DNA from: Chloroflexota bacterium
GTDB lineage: Bacteria > Chloroflexota > Anaerolineae > Anaerolineales > Villigracilaceae
Assembly (NCBI GenBank): GCA_016235425.1
Contig: JACRLC010000080.1
Span: 1 to 39,181 of the forward strand
Reading direction: 5' to 3'
Length of the DNA: 39,181 bases
The stretch's first letter is position 1. Each line of letters opens with the position of its first letter. Under the pieces are notes generated by a model. It was not told the origin of the DNA and searched no databases. It was given only the letters and a program-made list of their open reading frames with translations. Positions 17,189 to 29,318 of the stretch are shown one piece after another. The translations under genes were made by a program, and so were the position numbers.

Positions 17189-20100
17189 ATGCTCAAGAAT
17201 TTTGTCAAACTTTTCGGGGGCGACCCCACTAAAAAAACCGTCGAGAAACTCGGCGAATTGGCGGTACAGATCAATGGACTCGAGCCGCAGTTCGAGGCGT
17301 TGACCGATGAGGCGTTGCGCGCGAAAACGGACGAGTTCAAGGCGCGGTTGGCGGAGTCTGTTGGGAATATAGAGGGGCTCGAGGAGAAGGAGCAATTCCA
17401 GGCGCGGCAGGCTGCGCTCGAAGAAATTCTCCCGGAGGCGTTCGCGGCGGTGCGCGAGGCGTCGAAGCGGACAATCGGCCTGCGTCATTATGACGTCCAA
17501 TTAATTGGCGGCGCGGTTCTGCACGGCGGGTCCATCGCTGAAATGAAGACAGGCGAAGGCAAGACGCTGGTCGCGACGCTCCCGCTTTATTTGAATGCGC
17601 TGACGGGGAGAGGCACGCATCTCATTACCGTGAACGATTATCTCGCCCGCCGCGATGCGCGCTGGATGGCGCCGATCTTTAATTTCCTGGGGCTTTCGGT
17701 GGGCGTGCTTCAAATGGCCGCGGTGACCGAGAACGGCAAGAAGGCATTTATCGTGGATTTCGAGCGCGAGTCGCCGCACGAAGACCAGCGTCACTTGCGA
17801 ATGGTTGACCGCGTTGAGGCTTACGCGGCGGATATCACCTACGGCACGAATTCCGAATTCGGTTTCGATTACCTGCGCGATAACATGGCGATAAGATTGG
17901 ATGCGCGCGTCCAACGCGGGCATCATTTCGCGATTGTGGACGAAGTGGACAACGTGTTGATTGATGAAGCGCGCACGCCGCTCATCATCTCCGGGCCTGC
18001 TTCGGGTGACCTGGAATGGTACGGCAAGATGGCGCAGGTGGTGAAGCAGTTGAAGCCCGAAGATTACGAAGTGAATGAAAAAGACCGCAACGTGAGTTTG
18101 ACGGAAATAGGCGTCTCTCACGTGGAAGCGATCCTGGGGACGCAGCTCCTCGATCCCGACCGCCCCGAAGATTTGACTCCCGAACAGGCGCGCCTGACGG
18201 GTTATCTCGAACAGGCTTTGCGCGCGCAGTTCCTTTTTGCCCGAAACAAGGAATATCTCGTGCAGGGGGGCAAGGTCGTTATCGTGGACGAGTTCACGGG
18301 GCGGCTCATGCCTGGCCGCCGCTGGTCGGATGGTCTGCACCAGGCTGTGGAGGCCAAGGAGGGCGTGAAGGTCGAGCCTGAAAACGTGACCTACGCGACG
18401 ATCACGTTGCAGAATTACTTCCGCATGTACCAGAAACTCGCAGGCATGACAGGCACTGCGCTCACCGAAGCGGAAGAGTTCAGCAAGATTTACAGCATCG
18501 AAGTCCGCCCGATCCCGACGAACCTTGAATACCAGTCCCTGCGCGCCGATGCAACATTGGTGGAACAAAAGGCCAAGGACGACGAGGGCTATCAGTACTC
18601 GTATTACACAGTAAAAGAACCTCCCTCCAGTTCCCCCCAAAAGCGGGGGGAGAGTTCGGCTTCCCCCTCTCCCACTGGGAGAGGGGTTAGGGGTGAGGGA
18701 AAAATCTTTTATCGAAGAAAAGATTATCCCGACGTAATATATCGAACCGTCGAGGCCAAACTGCGCGCCATCGCGGCGGAAATTGTCCGCTATCACGTGA
18801 TGGGGCGGCCAATGCTCGTCGGCACAACCTCGGTGGAATCATCGGACAGGTTATCGGGCCGGCTCAAAGCCGAGCCTGTGCGCCGGCTTATGCAGGTGGC
18901 GTTGGTGCGCCAAACGTGGATGCAGGCGAACAATCTCGAAGAGGACGGGCGTCTCATCCCCGAACTTGCGCCATTCAACGAGCCGCTCGATAAGATCACG
19001 CCCGATGCGCTTCGTAAGTTCATCCAGCCGTTTGGGTTGACGAACATCAATCCCGAAGACTCATCCAATTTGCCAGTCATTCTTGAATTGCTGAGATTGG
19101 ATGAGCAATATACGAACCGACTAAAGTCGGTACTACAAGGGGGCGTGCCTCATCAAGTGTTGAACGCGCGCAAGCACACGGAAGAATCGCAGATCATCGC
19201 CAGCGCGGGCGCGTTCGGTTCCGTCACCATCGCAACCAATATGGCAGGCCGCGGTGTGGACATCAAGCTCGGCGGCGAACTCGCGGAGGAAGTCATCGCG
19301 GCGGTTAATCGCGTGCTTCGGAAAGCGGGATATCAGGACCCGTTCGACATGACTCTCGAAGAGCGGCGCCAGGCTTTGCTCAAGGTTGATCCGTCGAATT
19401 ACGGCATTTACGATGCGGAGGTCAAACTCTTCCTGCAATATTTCGAAGACATGGAACGCGTGAAGGAACTTGGCGGCCTGCACGTCATCGGCTCCGAGCG
19501 GCACGAAGCGCGCCGCATTGACAACCAGCTTCGCGGCCGCGCCGCACGCCAGGGCGACCCCGGCTCTTCGCGTTTTTATCTTTCGCTCGAAGACGACCTC
19601 ATGCGTCTCTTCGGCGGCGCGCAGGTGAGCGGCATGATGGAACGTCTCAAGGTGGATGACTCTCTTCCGCTTGAAGTGCGCCTCGTCAGCAGCATCATCG
19701 AAGGCTCGCAGACCCGCGTCGAGGGCGCGAACTTCGACGTCCGCAAGCACCTGCTCGAATACGACGACGTGCTGAATAAACAGCGCGCCCAAATCTATTC
19801 GCAGCGTGACCGCATCTTCGTCAAAGAGGATTTGCACGAAGATGTGGTGGACATGGTGCGCGCCGAAGTGAACAAACGCGTGGATCTCGGACTCGCCGAC
19901 GAGGAAGGCCCGTGGAAATTGATCGCCTGGCTGGACCAGGTCCAACCGCCTTTCATGATAGAAGACCGCCTCTTTCCGACCTTCGGCCTGTCTCTGTTGC
20001 TCGAGCAGATCTCCCTCACCCCAACCCCCTCACCCCTTCACCCCTCTCCCAGCGGGAGAGGGGACGGGGGTGAGGGAGAGGGGCAAGGGGTGAGGGATTT

Positions 20101-21385
20101 GCGCGGCTCAACCATCCAGGTTGTGGCGAATGCCATCGAAGTGGAAAGCGTGCATACCTTACGCGCGATTGAGTCATTGATCGAGAAGACCGCCGAAAGC
20201 CTCGAAACACAAACCGCCGACCGCGATGACGCACTCGATGCCTACTTCCAGGGATTGCGCGGCATGGAAGAAAAGCCGCGCGCCCAGAAGATTCTCGAAG
20301 AAGTCAACAGCCTGGTGCGCTTGCAGTTGAAGTTGAACAACGAGCAGATGAAAATGCTCGCCGATGATCCCGAAGATGTGAAAGAAGACATTCAGGATAT
20401 GGTCTCCGCGCAAATGACCGCGATTGCCGCGGCGCGTTTGATCGGCGCAATCCAGAATCGTTTGGGCGAACAGTTGCCGTTGCAGAGTCCGCTTCCATCA
20501 GATTGGGACGAACTCGAAGGTATCATCCTTGAAGCCGCGCGCCAGTCACTGGCGAACAAGAAGGAACGCCTCGTCGGTGAAAACGGACAGATTGCGCGCG
20601 ACATTGACGCGTTGATGCCTGCCGAAGTCAACGATACTTCCATACTTCGCCTGCTCCTGTCGCTTTCACAGGGCGCGCGCACGGTGTTCGACCAGAAGAC
20701 TCATCGCCAGGTCAAGCAGGTGTACAACCGATTTAGTTACGTCTTCTACGAAGCGCAGCTGCTCGATGGCCGCAAAGCGGACGACCTGGTTGAAGATGTC
20801 ATCGAGCATCTTGAAGAGGCGGAAGAGGCCCTGCAGAAGGCATGGGGGTTGGGTGAGTACACCCGCTTGAATCAAAATGCCGCGCGTCTCGCGGACTTTG
20901 GCCCCGCGGCGAAGGCCGCTTTCGGGGAGGAAAGGCTCAATGAAACGGCGGCAGGTTTGGGTGAGTCCGACCGAGGGCTGTTGGTCGAGTCAATTGGGCG
21001 CTACGTCCTCAATGAAGTCCACCGTCAGCTATTGTTGGGTGCGTTCACCGAGTTGTGGGTTGATTACCTGACGAAGGTCGAAGCCTTGCGCGTCTCGATT
21101 GGCCTCGAGGCTTACGCCCAGCGTGACCCGCTGGTACAATACAAGGCGAAGGCCTCTGAAATGTTCCAGCAATTGCTGGAAGATGTGCGCGGACTTGTGA
21201 TCGGCAGGGCGTTTGCATACCAGCCGCGCCGTGCACCTGCGCCTGGCGTACGTCCAGGTGTTGAAATTACAGCCATCGAGACCACCGAAACTCCCACCCC
21301 CGCGCCGCAACAGAAAACCCTTCCCCAAAGAACGGGGACAGGGCAAATGGGCGACGGCAAGAAAAAGAAGCGAAAACGCCATTAG
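17189..21385 (+). CDS. secA: Preprotein translocase ATPase SecA, strongly expanded
   Basis: SecA drives export of preproteins through SecYEG using ATP. The N-terminal motor is classical: [12 protein letters not shown] start, Walker A ([10 protein letters not shown], about 119-128), [12 protein letters not shown], the [10 protein letters not shown] motif and [19 protein letters not shown] (about 250-268). The second motor domain has [25 protein letters not shown] and [20 protein letters not shown]. The length of 1398 residues greatly exceeds the usual 800-1000. About 85 extra residues precede [12 protein letters not shown]. About 270 extra residues lie in the helical wing between IYSQRDRIF (about 869) and [20 protein letters not shown] (about 1290). 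Part of the excess is three repeat insertions. The C-terminus lacks the Cys-rich SEC-C domain and ends in KKKKRKRH. Confidence 0.93.
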   Translation: MLKNFVKLFGGDPTKKTVEKLGELAVQINGLEPQFEALTDEALRAKTDEFKARLAESVGNIEGLEEKEQFQARQAALEEILPEAFAAVREASKRTIGLRHYDVQLIGGAVLHGGSIAEMKTGEGKTLVATLPLYLNALTGRGTHLITVNDYLARRDARWMAPIFNFLGLSVGVLQMAAVTENGKKAFIVDFERESPHEDQRHLRMVDRVEAYAADITYGTNSEFGFDYLRDNMAIRLDARVQRGHHFAIVDEVDNVLIDEARTPLIISGPASGDLEWYGKMAQVVKQLKPEDYEVNEKDRNVSLTEIGVSHVEAILGTQLLDPDRPEDLTPEQARLTGYLEQALRAQFLFARNKEYLVQGGKVVIVDEFTGRLMPGRRWSDGLHQAVEAKEGVKVEPENVTYATITLQNYFRMYQKLAGMTGTALTEAEEFSKIYSIEVRPIPTNLEYQSLRADATLVEQKAKDDEGYQYSYYTVKEPPSSSPQKRGESSASPSPTGRGVRGEGKIFYRRKDYPDVIYRTVEAKLRAIAAEIVRYHVMGRPMLVGTTSVESSDRLSGRLKAEPVRRLMQVALVRQTWMQANNLEEDGRLIPELAPFNEPLDKITPDALRKFIQPFGLTNINPEDSSNLPVILELLRLDEQYTNRLKSVLQGGVPHQVLNARKHTEESQIIASAGAFGSVTIATNMAGRGVDIKLGGELAEEVIAAVNRVLRKAGYQDPFDMTLEERRQALLKVDPSNYGIYDAEVKLFLQYFEDMERVKELGGLHVIGSERHEARRIDNQLRGRAARQGDPGSSRFYLSLEDDLMRLFGGAQVSGMMERLKVDDSLPLEVRLVSSIIEGSQTRVEGANFDVRKHLLEYDDVLNKQRAQIYSQRDRIFVKEDLHEDVVDMVRAEVNKRVDLGLADEEGPWKLIAWLDQVQPPFMIEDRLFPTFGLSLLLEQISLTPTPSPLHPSPSGRGDGGEGEGQGVRDLRGSTIQVVANAIEVESVHTLRAIESLIEKTAESLETQTADRDDALDAYFQGLRGMEEKPRAQKILEEVNSLVRLQLKLNNEQMKMLADDPEDVKEDIQDMVSAQMTAIAAARLIGAIQNRLGEQLPLQSPLPSDWDELEGIILEAARQSLANKKERLVGENGQIARDIDALMPAEVNDTSILRLLLSLSQGARTVFDQKTHRQVKQVYNRFSYVFYEAQLLDGRKADDLVEDVIEHLEEAEEALQKAWGLGEYTRLNQNAARLADFGPAAKAAFGEERLNETAAGLGESDRGLLVESIGRYVLNEVHRQLLLGAFTELWVDYLTKVEALRVSIGLEAYAQRDPLVQYKAKASEMFQQLLEDVRGLVIGRAFAYQPRRAPAPGVRPGVEITAIETTETPTPAPQQKTLPQRTGTGQMGDGKKKKRKRH
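18620..18700. repeat. Two GC-rich palindromic repeat units inside secA
   Basis: The first unit (CTCCCTCC...TTCCCCCC, then GGGGGGAG) spans about 18620-18652. The second is CCCCTCTCCCACTGGGAGAGGG plus TTAGGGGTGAGGG at about 18663-18699. They are translated as a Ser/Pro/Gly-rich loop ([10 protein letters not shown], then [14 protein letters not shown]) between YTVKE and [10 protein letters not shown]. The second unit is related to repeats at 20011-20097 and 22434-22622. Confidence 0.85.
19116..19131. repeat. Short palindromic repeat inside secA
   Basis: ACCGACTAAAGTCGGT (seven-base arms with an AA loop), followed by ACTACAAG, is translated as NRLKSVLQG just before [12 protein letters not shown]. 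The element looks like a minimal palindromic repeat inserted in a variable loop of the second motor domain. No second copy was seen in the window. Confidence 0.5.
20011..20097. repeat. GC-rich palindromic repeat inside secA wing domain
   Basis: CTCCCTCACCCCAACCCCCT begins the unit and GGGCAAGGGGTGAGGG ends it, around a core CCCCTCTCCCAGCGGGAGAGGGG. It is translated as a Pro/Ser then Gly/Glu-rich stretch ([20 protein letters not shown] and on). It is the same family as the second unit at 18663-18699 and the copies at 22434-22505 and 22583-22622. Confidence 0.85.
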
Positions 21386-21392
21386 AGGTTTT

Positions 21393-22427
21393 GTGCATCG
21401 CGACGAAACCGCCCCGCTGAACAAATATTTTTCCCTGCCCAAGGTTGAATTGCACCGCCATCTCGAGGGGTCGCTGCGATTGTCAACGATGCTCGATGTG
21501 GCGCGTCAGCATGGCGTGACGGTTCCCATCAGCATGCTCAACTTAAGCGGCCTGGTGCAAGTGCAGGAACAGGACCCGCTGACCTTCACCAATTTCCTCG
21601 AAAAATTCAAGACTCTGCGGCTGTTCTATCGCTCGCCCAAAGTGATAGACCGCATCACGCGGGAAGCGGTGGAGGACGCCGCCAAAGATAATATCCGCTA
21701 TCTCGAACTGCGCTTCACGCCTGTTGCCTTGAGCCGCGCCGAGGGGTTTCCCCTGAACGACGTGATGGATTGGGTGATGGTGAGCGCGGCAGAAGCGGCG
21801 AAACAGCACAAAATTAAAGTGGGGCTGATTGCCTCTGTGAACAGGCATGAGTCGGTTGAACTGGCCGAGCAGGTGGCGTGGCTTGCGGCGGAACACATCA
21901 AGGACGGCATGGTCGGCATGGATTTGGCGGGGAACGAGGCCGAATTTTCCGGCAGGCCGTTCGCGGGACTGCTCAAGGAAGCGCGGCAATCGGGACTGCA
22001 CATTACCATCCATGCGGGAGAATGGGGGCCTGCGGAGAACGTGCGCGAAGCAATCGAAGAGTTGAATGCGGAACGCATCGGTCACGGTGTGCGCGTGATG
22101 GAAGACGAGGAAGTCGTTGCGCTGGCGCGTGAACGCTGTACCGTTTTTGAAGTCTGCGTGACGAGCAATTATCAATCTGGCGTCGTCCCCGCGTTGACCG
22201 ACCATCCCCTGCCGCGCATGTTGAATGCGGGATTGATGGTAACAGTCAACACGGACGACCCGTCTGTATCACGAATCACGCTCTCACATGAATACCAGCA
22301 CGCCGGCGAGGATTTGAATGTGCCGCTGGATGTGCTGAAGCAGTGCGTGTTGAATGCCGCACAGTCCGCGTTTTTGGCGGATGCGGAAAAAGAGAAGTTG
22401 ATTGAAAGTTTGAAGAAAGAGATGTAG
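21393..22427 (+). CDS. add: Adenosine deaminase-family amidohydrolase
   Basis: The 344-residue protein (E. coli Add is 333) is a zinc amidohydrolase that converts adenosine to inosine. The HxH motif is in PKVELHRHLEGSLR, the zinc His and catalytic region in ITIHAGEWGPAENVREAIEE, the catalytic His in ERIGHGVRV, and the metal Asp pair in VTVNTDDPSVSRITLSHEY. The likely start is GTG 21393, with GAGG four bases upstream and only seven bases after the secA stop; an upstream frame overlapping secA looks non-coding. Some bacterial members deaminate other purines such as aminodeoxyfutalosine, which cannot be excluded. It is likely cotranscribed with secA. Confidence 0.88.
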   Translation: MHRDETAPLNKYFSLPKVELHRHLEGSLRLSTMLDVARQHGVTVPISMLNLSGLVQVQEQDPLTFTNFLEKFKTLRLFYRSPKVIDRITREAVEDAAKDNIRYLELRFTPVALSRAEGFPLNDVMDWVMVSAAEAAKQHKIKVGLIASVNRHESVELAEQVAWLAAEHIKDGMVGMDLAGNEAEFSGRPFAGLLKEARQSGLHITIHAGEWGPAENVREAIEELNAERIGHGVRVMEDEEVVALARERCTVFEVCVTSNYQSGVVPALTDHPLPRMLNAGLMVTVNTDDPSVSRITLSHEYQHAGEDLNVPLDVLKQCVLNAAQSAFLADAEKEKLIESLKKEM

Positions 22428-22433
22428 AACGCC

Positions 22434-22505
22434 CTCATCCCCGGCCCTTCCCCCGAAGGGGGAAGGGAGTCCCCTCTCCCCACGGGAGAGGGTTAGGGTG
22501 AGGGC
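22434..22505. repeat. GC-rich palindromic repeat downstream of add
   Basis: It contains CCCTTCCCCCGAAGGGGGAAGGG followed by CCCCTCTCCCCACGGGAGAGGG and TTAGGGTGAGGGC. It starts a few bases after the add stop and belongs to the family found inside secA. It could act as a transcription attenuator by folding. Confidence 0.8.
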
Positions 22506-22520
22506 ATATCACGTAAATCC

Positions 22521-22581
22521 CACCACAGAAGCCCCAAGGATATCAAAGGCGCTCCTTTGTATTCTTCGTGATTTTGTGGTG
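22521..22581. repeat. CACCACA...TGTGGTG inverted repeat
   Basis: The outer arms CACCACA (22521-22527) and TGTGGTG (22575-22581) are joined by partly paired inner segments (AAGGA, AAAGG, CCTTT, TCTT). It sits between two copies of the GC-rich repeat family and appears to be a different, nested repeat type. Confidence 0.6.
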
Positions 22582-22582
22582 A

Positions 22583-22622
22583 GACCTCACCCCCAGCCCC
22601 TCTCCTAAAAGGAGAGGGGGTA
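22583..22622. repeat. GC-rich palindromic repeat upstream of aconitase
   Basis: ACCTCACCCCCAGCCCCTCT and the following CCTAAAAGGAGAGGGGG form a stem of about nine bases. It belongs to the secA-embedded repeat family. The aconitase Shine-Dalgarno (GGAG) follows about 15 bases later. Confidence 0.75.
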
Positions 22623-22647
22623 AGGTACATCACCAAAGGAGTTTCCT

Positions 22648-25428
<2,781 letters not shown>

Positions 25429-25449
25429 ATCTAACAGACAGAAACAAGC

Positions 25450-25478
25450 AAAGAGACTGGCTCAGCACCGGTCTCTTT
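25450..25478. terminator. Bidirectional terminator between acnA and the hydrolase gene
   Basis: AAAGAGACTGG (25450-25460) and CCGGTCTCTTT (25468-25478) pair with one G-T wobble around a seven-base loop. The plus strand continues with TTTC and the minus strand has the matching A/T end, so it can stop both convergent genes. Confidence 0.75.
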
Positions 25479-25504
25479 TCATATTGCCATGGTTGCCCAC
25501 GACC

Positions 25505-26986
25505 TCAACGGCCCCATTGGATAATGAGCCAAACCAGCACACTGATAACCAGCAAGATTGTTCCCAGCATGATCTTGGCCATCGCCGGAAACCCCAGCGG
25601 CACATTGAAATCCATTGGCAGGTAAGTGTAAAGGGAGTCATCCGCCACCCCGCTGTCATAGAAGCTGGTTAGGAGGCGTTCATAGGCTTGGGGTTGCAGG
25701 CTCATCAGGTCGGGGGCGTGCCCCATTTCCGAAAGGATGACGTGTTTGCCGTGCGATAGCGCAGGCAGCAAGTCTTGTGTCACTGCTTCCGCTGGCGCCG
25801 CAGCGTCGAAACTCCCGCTGACCAGCAGCGTTTCCACAGCGGATGGCTGTACCTGGCGCAGTTCGGCGGGCAGGAGTTGGATGGGCCAGTCCCGCGATTC
25901 CGAGAATGCCCCAAGCAGCGCTAGTTCCACCGGCGATCCCAGGATCGAATCCGGGGGATCTAATTCGGCAGGGTAGTTGCGCGCTGCATCGTAATCGGTG
26001 CTAATCTTGGCGTAGAAGTCACCCCAGGCGCACAAGTTGGGCAGGACAAAATCGCTCGCCAGGGACATCAGCGCCAGGCCGCTGGGATCTCCGTGATCTG
26101 CGGCGGTATAGGCATCGAATATCATGGCAGCCGTTTTGCGTTCGTAGAGCATGACAAAAGAGACGCAACGCACCTTGCCCGGGTCAATCGTAAAGAACAA
26201 CCAGCGGCGCGGCATGTGATGCGTCACGCGGCGCATGGTCTCGGCCAGATCGGCCGTGCGGGCGCGGCGCGAGGCATTCTGCGCCCACAGTTGAGCGAGC
26301 TTCTCCAGTTGTGCGTCAACGCTTGCCGGCTCCCAAACGAAGCCGCCGGACGGGGCGACGCCTACCATGGCAGAACGATAGATCCGATCGGGATGCAGAT
26401 AGGCGTAGATTTGTGCGACGCGTGTGCCGTAGCTCGCGCTGTACAGGTTCACACGCTCATAGTACAACCCGGCACGGGCGGCTTCCATGTCTTCTACCAC
26501 CTCTTGTGCAGTGTACCCCGACAAATCAATGCTTTCGGCCTGCAAGCGGCGGGCGGACTCATTCAGGGCGCGGCCCAGGTTGGCGCGCGATTCGGCGCTC
26601 AACGTATCGTTGTTCACACCTTTGAGCGCCCGGTTCACTTCCGGGCAGTCCAATTTCACCGAGCCGTCTACACCCCGGTAGCCCACCAGCACGAAATCGT
26701 GCCTGGACAGCAGCCCCTTGGGCGGTTCGTATGTAAGGTTACTCTGCCCCGGCCCGCCTGTGAGCCAGAAGATCGGCTCGGCGGGGTTGGCATCGGCGGC
26801 GCGAAGACGCACAACGGGCACGGCAATCAGACGCGAATCGGCCTTGCTCCGGTTTTCTGGCACTACCAGCGTGCCGCATTCGGCGCTGATCTCGCCAGCC
26901 CTGGTTTGAATGGTGCAGGGTTTCATTGTCAAATCACCGGCCTTGGCATCGGAAGGCACAACCACCGAAGCTATTAAAACTTTCAT
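25505..26986 (-). CDS. Alpha/beta hydrolase, tripeptidyl aminopeptidase-like
   Basis: The 493-residue protein has the alpha/beta hydrolase pattern of the proline iminopeptidase / TAP-like group. An oxyanion-loop motif (IFWLTGGPGQSN) is followed by a nucleophile elbow (NLYSASYGTRVAQIYAYLHP, Ser in ASYG). A C-terminal TAP-like region follows with the acid in LLVSGSFDAAAPAEAV and the catalytic His in ILSEMGHAPDL. It ends in a transmembrane helix (MLGTILLVISVLVWLIIQW), suggesting a membrane-anchored hydrolase. No convincing signal peptide is seen at the chosen start, which has AGGG about nine bases upstream; the N-terminus may be slightly short. It follows a CPBP protease gene on the same strand after 97 bases. 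Substrate unknown. Confidence 0.75.
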   Translation of the reverse strand: MKVLIASVVVPSDAKAGDLTMKPCTIQTRAGEISAECGTLVVPENRSKADSRLIAVPVVRLRAADANPAEPIFWLTGGPGQSNLTYEPPKGLLSRHDFVLVGYRGVDGSVKLDCPEVNRALKGVNNDTLSAESRANLGRALNESARRLQAESIDLSGYTAQEVVEDMEAARAGLYYERVNLYSASYGTRVAQIYAYLHPDRIYRSAMVGVAPSGGFVWEPASVDAQLEKLAQLWAQNASRRARTADLAETMRRVTHHMPRRWLFFTIDPGKVRCVSFVMLYERKTAAMIFDAYTAADHGDPSGLALMSLASDFVLPNLCAWGDFYAKISTDYDAARNYPAELDPPDSILGSPVELALLGAFSESRDWPIQLLPAELRQVQPSAVETLLVSGSFDAAAPAEAVTQDLLPALSHGKHVILSEMGHAPDLMSLQPQAYERLLTSFYDSGVADDSLYTYLPMDFNVPLGFPAMAKIMLGTILLVISVLVWLIIQWGR

Positions 26987-27083
26987 GGCTTAATCCCTTT
27001 CTCTTCCATTCCGATAACCTCTTTGATTGCTTGCGTCTATGGACTTGCAGGCAGGCTAACTCTTTTGAAAAAACTTATGGCCA

Positions 27084-28010
27084 TTACCCTCCCCCAGGCA
27101 CAATCGAGCCAACGACCGCAAACGCGAAGATCCACAGATCCTGCATAAAGTGGATAAACCACGCCCACCACAGCCCGCGCGTTTCCAGCATGGATTTGCC
27201 CAGCCACCAGCCGAGAAACCCCGCCATCAACACGCCGACCACGCCATAAGGGATGCCATAAAAGTGACCGATTCCAAAGGCAGACGCCATCAGCCAAAGC
27301 GCTTGATGCTTCCCCACTACATCTTCCAGTACCGATAAGAACGATGCTTTGGCAAACATCTCTTCACTGAAGGCATTCACCGCCGAGGCGAGCAAAATAA
27401 CAGGCAGGAATGGCAAGGCGCGAACGACAATATCCAGTGACGGGCGGCCCGCCAGAATAAGAAACGTCAAGGTTCCAAGGCTGAGGACTATGGCAGATGT
27501 GCGGCCAGCTTTATTCCACGTCGCGCCTGCTTTGATGCCCAACCATCTGACGGGTTCAAGAGGCGCGCTTGTGTCACCTTTGACGAGGAAGAACGCATCT
27601 CGTCTCTTTTTCAAGATGAACATCGTCGCAATAATGGCAAGCGCCACCACCAGAGGCCGCGACACCCATGCCAGTATAACGACATTGGGCGATGGGTCTG
27701 CAAGCCATCCCTCATAGATCGGCAATGCAGAGATCCGCGCATATACCAGCCACCCAGCTCCCATAAGTACAAGGAGCAGGATGAACAATGGGCGCAACGA
27801 ACGGACTGCGTTCCAGGCGAACGTCAATCCCAGACCCGCAACAACAATCACCGCCGCGATCCCAATTTCCAGATTGCTTGAGACTTGATAATCAAAGATC
27901 TCCTGCAAAATAATTTTGGGCAGGCTGCCACCGGGCAGGCCGCCGACAAGCAACGTAAATACCCACGCTGTAATTATCGGTGTCATTGGATTGGAAATTT
28001 CAGTTTTCAT
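27084..28010 (-). CDS. CPBP-family intramembrane metalloprotease
   Basis: The 308-residue, multi-pass membrane protein carries the CPBP (CAAX protease and bacteriocin-processing) signatures. These are the Glu pair in AVNAFSEEMFAKASFL, a His in ASAFGIGHFYG and a second His in AWFIHFMQDLWIFAF, which together coordinate zinc within the membrane. About eight hydrophobic segments are visible. GGAAG lies seven bases upstream of ATG 28010. CPBP proteins cleave or protect against membrane-associated peptides, and some act on prenylated CAAX proteins. This gene is 20 kb from the comQX locus, so no link is proposed. The downstream hydrolase may be cotranscribed. Confidence 0.8.
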   Translation of the reverse strand: MKTEISNPMTPIITAWVFTLLVGGLPGGSLPKIILQEIFDYQVSSNLEIGIAAVIVVAGLGLTFAWNAVRSLRPLFILLLVLMGAGWLVYARISALPIYEGWLADPSPNVVILAWVSRPLVVALAIIATMFILKKRRDAFFLVKGDTSAPLEPVRWLGIKAGATWNKAGRTSAIVLSLGTLTFLILAGRPSLDIVVRALPFLPVILLASAVNAFSEEMFAKASFLSVLEDVVGKHQALWLMASAFGIGHFYGIPYGVVGVLMAGFLGWWLGKSMLETRGLWWAWFIHFMQDLWIFAFAVVGSIVPGGG

Positions 28011-28155
28011 CGTTCACTTCCTTTCATGTGACCCCCAACAAATAGGACAAAAAGCATCTATATATTAGCAAAACAAAAGCCCAATTTCAATAGCCAGTTT
28101 CTGGTGATTACCCACATCTTTTACGCTTGCCAATTCCAGGCGAAAAAACAAAACA

Positions 28156-28253
28156 TCAGCCGCGAATCCTTTGACAGGCTCAGGACAAGTTTCGCTGATA
28201 CACGCGGATTTTTCCTGACCAATCCGCGAAAATTAGCGTAATTCGCGGCAAAA
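28156..28253. repeat. CAGCCGCGAAT...TTCGCGGCAAA repeat with a nested 22-bp element
   Basis: This copy and the one at 30911-30985 share CAGCCGCGAAT at one end and AATTCGCGGCAAA at the other. The first copy contains an additional CCTTTGACAGGCTCAGGACA (28168-28189) inserted after GCGAAT. The region 28011-28339 otherwise shows nothing recognisable. Confidence 0.8.
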
Positions 28254-28377
28254 TGCTCTGGCTTTGAACGGATATGGACTTGTGGGTAATCACCAAAACA
28301 AGATATGAATAGCAATTCGGGTTAAATACTTGAAATGTTGGCTCATATGTAAAGGATGTGCAGCGAGATGGTAAACT

Positions 28378-28821
28378 TTGGGCATGGAATTTCCAATAAC
28401 CGAATTACTTGACTATGAAAATAGCGTTGAGTGGATCCTCAAGCATTTTCACCCAAAAGGCACACAATGCCCGAACTGCAAAACAAGCAATGAAGGGGCA
28501 CGTGAGTTCAGGCATACCCAAACGAGCGGATTGATGGTCTATCGGTGTCGTGATTGCGGTGCAGCCTACAATTTATACACGGGCACAGTGTTTCAAGGAA
28601 CCCATTGGACGCCCATGCAAGTCGTGTTACTTATGCGCGGCATTTGCAAAGGCGAGACCACTCGAGAACTGGCCGCTGAACTGAAATTGAATTACAAAAC
28701 TGTGTTGACCATGCGCCATAGAGTGCAAGCCAACGCAGAAATGGAGCAACCCAACACGCCACTCCCCGACAGCCATTCTGAAACAGACGAAATGTTTCAA
28801 AATGCGGGGGAAAAAAGGTGA
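28378..28821 (+). CDS. IS1595-type transposase, N-terminal frame
   Basis: The first 147 codons contain a zinc ribbon (CPNCKTSN, then YRCRDCGAAYN) typical of IS1595 transposases. They continue with YTGTVFQGTHWTPMQVVLLM, an HTH-like GETTRELAAELKLNYKTVL, and the first catalytic Asp in SETDEMFQNAG. The frame ends at a TGA just after a short run of six A, where the second frame takes over. The start is taken at 28378, or at the ATG six bases later. Confidence 0.8.
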   Translation: MGMEFPITELLDYENSVEWILKHFHPKGTQCPNCKTSNEGAREFRHTQTSGLMVYRCRDCGAAYNLYTGTVFQGTHWTPMQVVLLMRGICKGETTRELAAELKLNYKTVLTMRHRVQANAEMEQPNTPLPDSHSETDEMFQNAGEKR

Positions 28822-29314
28822 ACTTCACCCTGATCCCGAGGATCCGCCCCGAAAACGAGCGAATAAACAACGCGGACACGGGACTTATGACAATGATCGA
28901 CCTCCCATTGTTGGAACAGTGGGGCGCGAAAGCGAGCAAGTGCGTTTACGCGTGGTTCATCACACAGATCGAAAAACACTCGAGGCACATGTTCATCGGT
29001 TTACGCTAAAAGATACTACTTGCTATACCGATGAGTGGCAAGCCTACAATCACATCATTCGAGATCACGCTACCGTTTGTCACGCAGACCATGAATGGGC
29101 TCGTGATGACGATGGCGATGGAATTCGAGAAGTTCATACAAACACGGCCGAAGGGATGTGGACGGATGTCCGAAATTTCTTGCGTCCTTTCAAAGGTGTC
29201 CACAAAGATTACCTGAGTGGTTATGTGGCAATCGCTGAATTTCGCAGAAATCTAAAACGTATTTCACCTGACTGCATCGCCACACTCGTGGCGATGCACA
29301 CAGTTTACACATGA
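28802..29314 (+). pseudogene. IS1595-type transposase, C-terminal frame
   Basis: This frame continues the transposase (GKKGELHPDPEDPPRKRANK and on). It supplies the second catalytic Asp in CYTDEWQAYNHI and the late motif VHTNTAEGMWTDVRNFLRPF. It lies +1 relative to the N-terminal frame, with the junction at GGGGGAAAAAAGG. Members of the family are normally a single reading frame. A one-base deletion is therefore the simplest reading, making this copy probably defective unless slippage on the G/A tract restores the frame. Confidence 0.7.
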
Positions 29315-29318
29315 GCCG

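Larger units (their letters stand above)
28340..29317 (+). mobile_element. IS1595-family insertion sequence with 8-bp target duplication
   Basis: The left end GGCTCATATGTAAAGGATGT (from 28340) matches the reverse complement of the right end (29292-29317) at about 21 of 26 positions. GAAATGTT occurs directly outside both ends (28332-28339 and 29318-29325), a perfect 8-bp duplication. This marks a simple and fairly recent transposition into the edge of a palindromic hairpin. The element carries one transposase gene that is now in two frames. Confidence 0.93.

Noticed and set aside
17501-18796. Minus-strand frame opposite secA (431 codons)
   Set aside because: Antisense shadow; the motor-domain motifs of SecA are on the plus strand.
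27084-28010. CPBP protease as the processing enzyme for prenylated ComX
   Set aside because: The family link to CAAX processing is suggestive, but the gene is 20 kb away with unrelated neighbours, so there is no positional support.
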